Position numbers and translations under genes: made by a program. A DNA stretch of 5,019 nt. Source: Lachnospiraceae bacterium. Lineage in GTDB: Bacteria; Bacillota; Clostridia; Lachnospirales; Lachnospiraceae. This document shows, in pieces, positions 1-3,954 of this stretch. The notes under the pieces are model-generated. The model saw nothing but the letters and a program-made list of their open reading frames with translations, did no database searches and was not told where the DNA came from. The stretch is from NCBI GenBank assembly GCA_031285465.1, contig JAITWD010000264.1, positions 1 to 5,019 of the forward strand, read 5' to 3'. The first letter of the stretch is position 1; each line of letters starts with the position of its first letter.

Positions 1-39
1 AGGGGAGGACCCTGACTAAGAAGTACTATAGCTTCGCGT

Positions 40-68
40 GGAAGAATGACTCGGAGAGTCATTCTTCC
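40..68. repeat. 13-bp perfect inverted repeat (hairpin)
   Basis: Positions 40-52 are the exact reverse complement of 56-68, with a 3-base spacer (GGA), so either strand could fold into a tight hairpin. The right arm is also the start of the first copy of the tandem repeat that follows. A stop codon at 17-19, in the frame reading GEDPD, would place the hairpin just behind an upstream gene. No T-run follows, so a classical intrinsic terminator is not supported. A repeat-derived (REP-like) element is equally possible. Confidence 0.75.
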
Positions 69-150
69 GAATATCGGATTAAACTGGGAGTGGTCTTCCG
101 GGCATTGGATTTAACTGGGAGTCATTCTTCCAGATATCGGATTAAACTGG
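56..150. repeat. Three tandem copies of a ~32-bp unit
   Basis: The units are 56-87, 88-118 and 119-150. The first and third match at 30 of 32 positions, differing only by GA versus AG at 69-70 and 132-133. The middle copy is 31 bp and degenerate, but keeps GAGT at its start, TCTTCC in the middle and AACTGG at its end. There are no unique spacers between units, so this is not a CRISPR array. One frame runs open through all of it from 3 to 173 (see findings). I judge it more likely intergenic repeat than coding sequence. Confidence 0.8.
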
Positions 151-152
151 TT

Positions 153-171
153 ATGCCGCCGATGGCGGCAT
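153..171. other. GC-rich 8-bp hairpin
   Basis: ATGCCGCC at 153-160 pairs perfectly with GGCGGCAT at 164-171 around a GAT loop. It lies directly after the tandem repeat and before the leader of the first gene. No T-run follows, so it is a weak candidate for an intrinsic terminator of an upstream transcript. It could also be an RNA-stabilising or transcription-pausing structure. Confidence 0.5.
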
Positions 172-173
172 GA

Positions 174-335
174 TGAGTAGTGATAATTTATGAAGAGGAG
201 TGTGGCTGTGGAGGAAGTGATGTACCACGGTAGTTAAGGGTTTTTTTACAAGGAGGCAGGGGTGGTCTCCGGTATCAGCGAAAGGTGAAAACCTGAAGTA
301 ATATAACCAATCATTTAAGAAAAGGAGGAAAGAAA
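174..335 (+). promoter_or_regulatory. Probable 5' leader of the operon
   Basis: I see no gene here. A T-run lies at 241-247, behind a poor stem (206-211 with 225-230, containing a G-U pair, 13-base loop), so a weak terminator-like element is possible. At 252-257 and 265-270 a 6-bp stem with one G-U pair encloses a Shine-Dalgarno-like AAGGAGG (250-256). A second small stem is 283-286 with 291-294. TATAAC at 302-307 resembles a -10 box, but I find no acceptable -35 at the right distance, so no promoter is called. The ribosome site of the first gene, AAAGGAGG at 321-328, is near-consensus with seven bases before its ATG. Confidence 0.35.
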
Positions 336-767
336 ATGGGATTCAGACTTAGTGTAACTGGCGGACCTGAAGAGGTTAGCTTAGACGAACGAAGCGTCAA
401 AAATGTGGTTTTCGTATCGGAATCATCTGAAGATTCTAATGCACGGGCAACTGATTTTGGTGTTTCAATGAAGATTTGGGGCAAAATGCTCTACATACTT
501 GGGGGCGAAGGTGATGATGGAACCCTTGGGTTATCCAAATGGGCGGTAGTACCGTCAGAAAAGGCCGATTGTTACCGTAACGTATCGGTAGAAGTGATCG
601 CTGCTGGGCAGGTGGTACGTAAATATGAAGTACCTAATGCTTTTATGATGGATTACACCGAAGAATTGGATGATGAGACCGGCGTAGGAACCTTCTATAT
701 GCACGTAAAGCAGAAGAAGGACGAAAATGCCAAAGTGAAGATTGAAGGCGGATTTGCCGGTGAATAA
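336..767 (+). CDS. Hcp/tail-tube-like protein, paralog 1
   Basis: This 143-residue protein has no signal peptide, membrane segment or catalytic motif that I can recognise. The start is fixed by a strong Shine-Dalgarno at 321-328. Recognisable blocks are DSNAR with a nearby D and G (33-42), VVPSEKADCYR (71-81), RKYEVPNAF (95-103) and GVGTFYMHVKQKKD (116-129). The alternating strand pattern, the 'x-F/V-x-N-A-F-x-x-D-Y' stretch followed by an acidic loop, and a long lysine-rich final strand resemble Hcp/TssD proteins, the ring-forming inner-tube subunits of type VI secretion and phage tails. That role is inferred from size, strand pattern and neighbours; I found no diagnostic motif. It is the first gene of the cluster, and its paralog starts 31 bases downstream. 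The excellent ribosome site fits a structural protein needed in many copies. It could instead be some other small all-beta self-assembling protein. Confidence 0.6.
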   Translation: MGFRLSVTGGPEEVSLDERSVKNVVFVSESSEDSNARATDFGVSMKIWGKMLYILGGEGDDGTLGLSKWAVVPSEKADCYRNVSVEVIAAGQVVRKYEVPNAFMMDYTEELDDETGVGTFYMHVKQKKDENAKVKIEGGFAGE

Positions 768-798
768 TCACCACTAAAAAAAGAAAAGGAGAGAAAAC

Positions 799-1224
799 AT
801 GGCTTTTATAGTTAAAATTGATGGACCAGAATCCTTTGAAGTTGCGAAGGAATGTGTAAAAGGTGTCAAGATTACCACCGATATTCCGCTTGATGCTAAT
901 GCCAGGACCAAAGACGTTGGTGCTACTATGGTAATCACGGGCAAGATTCTTACAGCAGTGGATGGTGATCCGTTTGACAGTACCATGAAAATGGGACTAT
1001 GGTCAGTGGTTCCGGCAGAGAAGGCCGATTGCTACCGCAGTGTTACTGTCGAGTACGTTGCTGCCGGTGTAATGGAGCGTAAATATACCTTCCCTAATGC
1101 TTTTGTCATCGATTATGAAGAAGATTACGGAGATGAGGCTGGTGTTGGTACCTTTACATTAACCATTAAGCAGAAAAAAGATAAATTTGACAAAGTTCTG
1201 GTTGAAGGCGGATATACCATATAA
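799..1224 (+). CDS. Hcp/tail-tube-like protein, paralog 2
   Basis: This 141-residue protein is clearly homologous to the preceding one. By hand alignment about 44 of 73 residues match over its residues 67-139. Shared blocks include ANAR (33-36), VVPAEKADCYR (70-80), RKYTFPNAF (94-102), GVGTF (115-119), KQKKD (124-128) and a final EGG. The N-terminal halves diverge more, apart from the pattern D-x-NAR-x-x-D-x-G-x-x-M-x-I-x-GK. The ATG has a good ribosome site (AAAAGGAGAG at 784-793). As with its neighbour, an inner-tube (Hcp/TssD-type) role is inferred; there is no secretion signal and no enzyme motif. Tandem duplication followed by divergence suggests either two tube proteins that co-assemble or one specialised as a cap, adaptor or effector carrier. 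A large hairpin follows the stop codon and may separate expression of this abundant pair from the downstream genes. Confidence 0.6.
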   Translation: MAFIVKIDGPESFEVAKECVKGVKITTDIPLDANARTKDVGATMVITGKILTAVDGDPFDSTMKMGLWSVVPAEKADCYRSVTVEYVAAGVMERKYTFPNAFVIDYEEDYGDEAGVGTFTLTIKQKKDKFDKVLVEGGYTI

Positions 1225-1272
1225 AACAAAACTTGAGGCGATAGGACTGATATTTGTCCCTGCCTTTTGGCT

Positions 1273-1329
1273 ACTCATACAGCAGAATATGGCATATTCG
1301 GTAGTAGGAATATGCCCTGCTGTATCAGT
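1273..1329 (+). promoter_or_regulatory. Large intercistronic hairpin
   Basis: Nine bases at 1277-1285 pair with 1317-1325, and nine at 1291-1299 pair with 1308-1316. The left side carries a 5-base bulge (1286-1290), and the loop is 8 bases. Three further pairs (1273-1275 with 1327-1329) extend the stem past one C/C mismatch. A competing smaller hairpin exists on the left arm (1285-1290 with 1294-1299). No T-run follows, so an intrinsic terminator is not supported. A stabiliser protecting the mRNA of the two tube-like genes, a processing site or a partial terminator would fit its place between genes of probably different dosage. The rest of the 1225-1440 gap shows nothing I can call. Confidence 0.7.
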
Positions 1330-1440
1330 ATCATATCCATAAGTGAAAATCTTTTATATAGTTACAGGTAAGATATCGAATGGAAAAATGAAGTAAGCGA
1401 TCAGAAAATCAATTACGCAATCGGAAAAAGAAAGTGATTC

Positions 1441-1857
1441 ATGATGAATTTATATAAAATTTTGGGTGTTGCAAGCAATGCCAGTAACGATCAGATAAAA
1501 CGTGCCTACAGGCGATTGGCTAAAAAATTTCATCCCGACTTAAATCCAGGCAATGTTGAAGCGGAAAAGCGGTTTAAAGAAATTGTGGATGCATATGAAA
1601 TCCTCGGTCAGCCGGAAAAAAGGAAAGATTATGACGATCAGTTGCGCTACTCTGGCGATCAGCCGAGGAAGGCGCCGGTAAATAACCGGTCAACCAAGAA
1701 TCCCGGGGTGCAGCCGGCTTGGGAAGATCTGATGAGACGTACCGGTGGCGGTGCGGCTAATGGTAGTGGCAATAATACCAATGGCAATAATAGTAACGAC
1801 CAGCCCAATCCGGCCGATGTCAGTGCAATGTTTAAGTCGTTTATGGGGTTTAAATAG
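1441..1857 (+). CDS. J-domain (DnaJ-like) protein with Gly/Asn-rich tail
   Basis: This 138-residue protein starts with a complete J domain (about residues 4-68). It has NLYKILGV at the front, the basic helix IKRAYRRLAKKF, the essential HPD tripeptide at 31-33, then F-K-E-I-V-D-A-Y-E-I-L and the R-K-x-Y-D closing motif (61-65). J domains stimulate the ATPase of DnaK/Hsp70. The glycine-phenylalanine linker, zinc fingers and C-terminal client domains of true DnaJ are absent, so this is a small type III J protein and not the housekeeping chaperone. Residues 102-124 form a flexible Gly/Asn/Ser tract, and the last residues (DVSAMFKSFMGFK) could be a short helix or docking peptide. Two adjacent ATG codons (1441 and 1444) could start it. 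Unlike its neighbours it has only a purine-rich stretch and no clear Shine-Dalgarno, suggesting low expression. In this context it may recruit Hsp70 for assembly or recycling of the machine; that role is inferred. Confidence 0.9.
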   Translation: MMNLYKILGVASNASNDQIKRAYRRLAKKFHPDLNPGNVEAEKRFKEIVDAYEILGQPEKRKDYDDQLRYSGDQPRKAPVNNRSTKNPGVQPAWEDLMRRTGGGAANGSGNNTNGNNSNDQPNPADVSAMFKSFMGFK

Positions 1858-1877
1858 GTCGGTAATAAACTACGAGC

Positions 1878-1883
1878 AGGAGG
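1878..1883 (+). promoter_or_regulatory. Ribosome binding site fixing the start of the membrane FHA gene
   Basis: A perfect AGGAGG lies eight bases before the ATG at 1892. The same reading frame is open back to an ATG at 1745 inside the J-domain gene, but that start would overlap the J-domain gene by about 110 bases, has no comparable ribosome site, and would add 49 residues encoded by the out-of-frame Gly/Asn repeat. The 1892 start is therefore strongly preferred. Confidence 0.85.
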
Positions 1884-1891
1884 ACGGTTCG

Positions 1892-2449
1892 ATGAGCGAT
1901 AGACGGACCCTGGATATAAGTATTGTTTTATGTGAGCTATTCAGTATTATTCTGGTTATTTTCTTCTTGGGTGAACTAAAGGGTAAGGCAGGGATTGTGG
2001 CAGTAATGGGAGCGGTGGCGGTTATTTTTATCATCGTTTTCATCCGTGATGGTGATCGGTACCGGCAAAGCGACCCTTCAGTAAATAGTAATAGCATTTC
2101 ACAGATCGTGTTACTAAATGAAGAAAATATTGAAATAGCCTGTTGGGATATTTACGGAAAGGTTTCCATCGTATTCGGTCGCGATGAGCAGGAACCGGGA
2201 AGTGCAGCAATCGGCAATATTGATGTTGATCTGCGGGATACCTCCTTTGCTGGTGGAGTGGAACGTGAACACGCCGTGATGAACTATTACAACGGTGAGT
2301 GGTTTCTCGAAGATCTGGAAAGTGAAAATGGCGTCCGGGTCCAAAAACCCGGCGATAATAATAAATATAAAATATTGCCCGGCAGTCCTTGCCGGATTGA
2401 TCGCGAGGATTACATATATTTGGGTTTTACCAAATTGCGGGTTCTATGA
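1892..2449 (+). CDS. Membrane-anchored FHA-domain protein
   Basis: This 185-residue protein has two hydrophobic membrane segments at about 8-27 and 33-52. A basic N-terminus and basic residues after the second segment place both ends in the cytoplasm. A forkhead-associated (FHA) domain occupies about 78-185: FGR at 95-97, the strand I-D-V-D-L at 110-114, VEREHA at 123-128, the strand W-F-L-E-D-L (137-142), then SENGVRV (144-150). FHA domains bind phosphothreonine peptides. The conserved Arg (R97), His (H127) and Asn-Gly (146-147) are present, but the usual serine of the SRxH motif is glutamate (E124), which may weaken or alter phosphopeptide binding. The start is set by the AGGAGG at 1878-1883. 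It lies 34 bases after the J-domain gene and is followed by a second FHA gene. A likely role is to gather phosphorylated partners at the membrane, as Fha1 does in type VI secretion; this is inferred from context. Confidence 0.88.
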   Translation: MSDRRTLDISIVLCELFSIILVIFFLGELKGKAGIVAVMGAVAVIFIIVFIRDGDRYRQSDPSVNSNSISQIVLLNEENIEIACWDIYGKVSIVFGRDEQEPGSAAIGNIDVDLRDTSFAGGVEREHAVMNYYNGEWFLEDLESENGVRVQKPGDNNKYKILPGSPCRIDREDYIYLGFTKLRVL

Positions 2450-2560
2450 TAGGTCACTAAACTAAAGAGTAATTTAAGATGTAACCGGGCTAAAAATAAC
2501 TAAATGAAAAAATAACCATATCCCATGGTTTAATAAATTACAAGCACGAGGAGAAGAAGT

Positions 2561-3055
2561 ATGAGTAATTTGATCAGATGTAACAACGGTCATTTATTTT
2601 CAATGAGGAGATACGGAACCATCTGTCCATATTGTAATATGGAAACCGATACCGAGGAAAAGAAGGCCACCGGTCTCACCGAGGAACAAATGGAAGCCTC
2701 ACTTGCGCTTCAGGAAAAGAAGCCAGTCTGCGGTTGGTTTGTGTGTGTTGATGGGCCACGCAAGGGTAAGGACTATAAGGTGGTGGAAGGGAAAAATTTT
2801 ATTGGCCGCGCCGACGATATGGATATCCAGGTCCTGGGTGATAATGAGATCGCCCGACGCAATCATTGTTCGATTGCCTTTGATTCCAAGAAAAAACAGA
2901 GCTTTTTACTACCGGGTAACACCAATGGAATGGTCTATCTAAACGGAGAGGTGGTCTTCGCACCTACACCCATTGTCGCTTATAATGTGATCGAGCTAGG
3001 TAACTCTAAGTTTGTCTACCTGCCCTTTTGCGGCGAACATTTTGAGTGGAAATAG
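2561..3055 (+). CDS. Zinc-ribbon plus FHA-domain protein
   Basis: This 164-residue soluble protein starts with a short zinc-ribbon-like module: C7, H11, C22 and C25, in the pattern C-x2-GH-L-F then C-P-Y-C. A charged linker (29-54) follows, then an FHA domain (about 57-160) with F-I-GR at 80-83, IARRNHCSI at 97-105, NTNG at 120-123 and YLNGE at 126-130. The FHA fold binds phosphothreonine. Arg83, His102, Asn122 and Gly123 are kept, but the serine position before the Arg of SRxH is arginine (R99). A ribosome site (GAGGAG, 2548-2553) sits seven bases before the ATG. The 111-bp AT-rich gap upstream holds only a weak 6-bp inverted repeat (2514-2519 with 2525-2530). The phosphatase gene begins 14 bases after its stop, so the two are probably co-translated and functionally linked. 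It may be the soluble reader of the kinase signal; the zinc ribbon could dock it to a partner. Confidence 0.88.
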   Translation: MSNLIRCNNGHLFSMRRYGTICPYCNMETDTEEKKATGLTEEQMEASLALQEKKPVCGWFVCVDGPRKGKDYKVVEGKNFIGRADDMDIQVLGDNEIARRNHCSIAFDSKKKQSFLLPGNTNGMVYLNGEVVFAPTPIVAYNVIELGNSKFVYLPFCGEHFEWK

Positions 3056-3069
3056 ATGGGAGGTAGACA

Positions 3070-3897
3070 ATGTCCATAGCAGAGATTACCGTTCTGGCGG
3101 TTATGGTGTTAACCTTCATTCTCATTATGATCCGCTGCTTCGGGGTCAGAGAAGGAAGAGTGATCAAGCGCTACCAGGTCGGCAAGGCAATGACCATTGG
3201 CAAGCGTCAGGTACAAGAAGATTATTGTGGGATCAGTCGGACCACCCAGGGGTTGTTGGCGGTGCTGGCTGACGGAATGGGACGGAATTACGGAGGTAAG
3301 ATAGCCAGTAAGATAACCGTCAATACTATTGAAACTATATTCACAGCGGTCAATGCTTTTGAAAATCCGATCTACTTTTTTAAAAGAGCCCTATATGCCG
3401 CCAATCGGGAAATCCTTAAAGAACTGGACGAAGGTCACGGTGGTGCCAGTGTGGCAGTGACGGTCATACAGGATGACAAGCTTTATTACGCACTGGTGGG
3501 CAATGTCAAGGTCGCTATTTATCGTGATGGTTGCCTGGTCCCGCTATCGAACGGGCATACTTTCGATGTGTTGGCGGAGGCACAGTATTATCGCGGAGAG
3601 CTGACCCGTGAAGATGCGCAGGGTCTTTTAAAGAGCCGGCGTCTATATAATTATCTGGGTCAGGATGGCTTTGGTGATATTGAATTTTTTGACACCCCGG
3701 TGGCGCTTGAATCCAAGGATGTCGTGGTCATCATGACCGATGGGGTTTTCGAAGGGACTACCTGGCGCGAGATAGAAGAGTGTGTCGGTCATCCCAAAAC
3801 CTGTCAGGCACGGGCGGCGGAAATTATGGAGCTGATTCATCATGCCAACAAAAAAGAACAGGACAATGCCAGTATTATTTTGATAGAGCAACCTTGA
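3070..3897 (+). CDS. Membrane-anchored PP2C-family Ser/Thr phosphatase
   Basis: This 275-residue protein has one N-terminal membrane segment (about 5-23), followed by basic residues that place the rest in the cytoplasm. A complete PP2C domain (about 36-273) follows. Metal-dependent PP2C enzymes remove phosphate from Ser/Thr. Key residues seen are R46 with E50-D51 in GKRQVQED, D68-G69 in LADGMG, D224-G225 in MTDGVF and D265-N266 in EQDNAS, so the two-metal core and the phosphate-binding Arg appear intact. One usual feature is changed: the GDSR motif reads GNVK (144-147), so the Asp often linked to a third metal is Asn. The gene follows the zinc-ribbon FHA gene after 14 bases with a GGGAGG ribosome site (3058-3063). 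By analogy with PppA of the type VI threonine-phosphorylation pathway it would reverse a kinase signal read by the FHA proteins. The kinase is not in the window. An active enzyme is likely. Confidence 0.9.
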   Translation: MSIAEITVLAVMVLTFILIMIRCFGVREGRVIKRYQVGKAMTIGKRQVQEDYCGISRTTQGLLAVLADGMGRNYGGKIASKITVNTIETIFTAVNAFENPIYFFKRALYAANREILKELDEGHGGASVAVTVIQDDKLYYALVGNVKVAIYRDGCLVPLSNGHTFDVLAEAQYYRGELTREDAQGLLKSRRLYNYLGQDGFGDIEFFDTPVALESKDVVVIMTDGVFEGTTWREIEECVGHPKTCQARAAEIMELIHHANKKEQDNASIILIEQP

Positions 3898-3954
3898 TCT
3901 TGATTAAGGAAAAAAATATCGTTCCTACAATATAGAGATATCCGGAGTATACGA

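Noticed and set aside
56..150. CRISPR array
   Set aside because: The units abut directly with no unique spacers and there are only three, one of them degenerate.
190..237. 15-codon open frame starting ATG at 190
   Set aside because: No ribosome site precedes it and no feature supports translation.
299..307. -10 box (TATAAC at 302-307) for the first gene
   Set aside because: No acceptable -35 hexamer 16-18 bases upstream. A promoter further upstream, outside the window, is equally possible.
774..986. Minus-strand open frame of 70 codons
   Set aside because: It is antisense to the second tube-like gene, has no recognisable motif, and the plus-strand protein is clearly conserved with its paralog.
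1745..1891. Upstream extension of the membrane FHA gene to an ATG at 1745
   Set aside because: It would overlap the J-domain gene by about 110 bases in another frame, lacks a ribosome site, and the ATG at 1892 has a perfect AGGAGG eight bases upstream.
1870..2344. Two minus-strand open frames (1870-2097 and 2114-2344)
   Set aside because: Both are antisense to the membrane FHA gene, whose domain and ribosome site are convincing.
2450..2560. Promoter or terminator between the two FHA genes
   Set aside because: AT-rich, but I find no paired -35/-10 boxes. The only inverted repeat (2514-2519 with 2525-2530) has six base pairs and no T-run.
2703..3272. Plus-strand open frames at 2703-2942 and 3012-3272
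   Set aside because: They are alternative frames of the zinc-ribbon FHA and PP2C genes and encode no recognisable domain.
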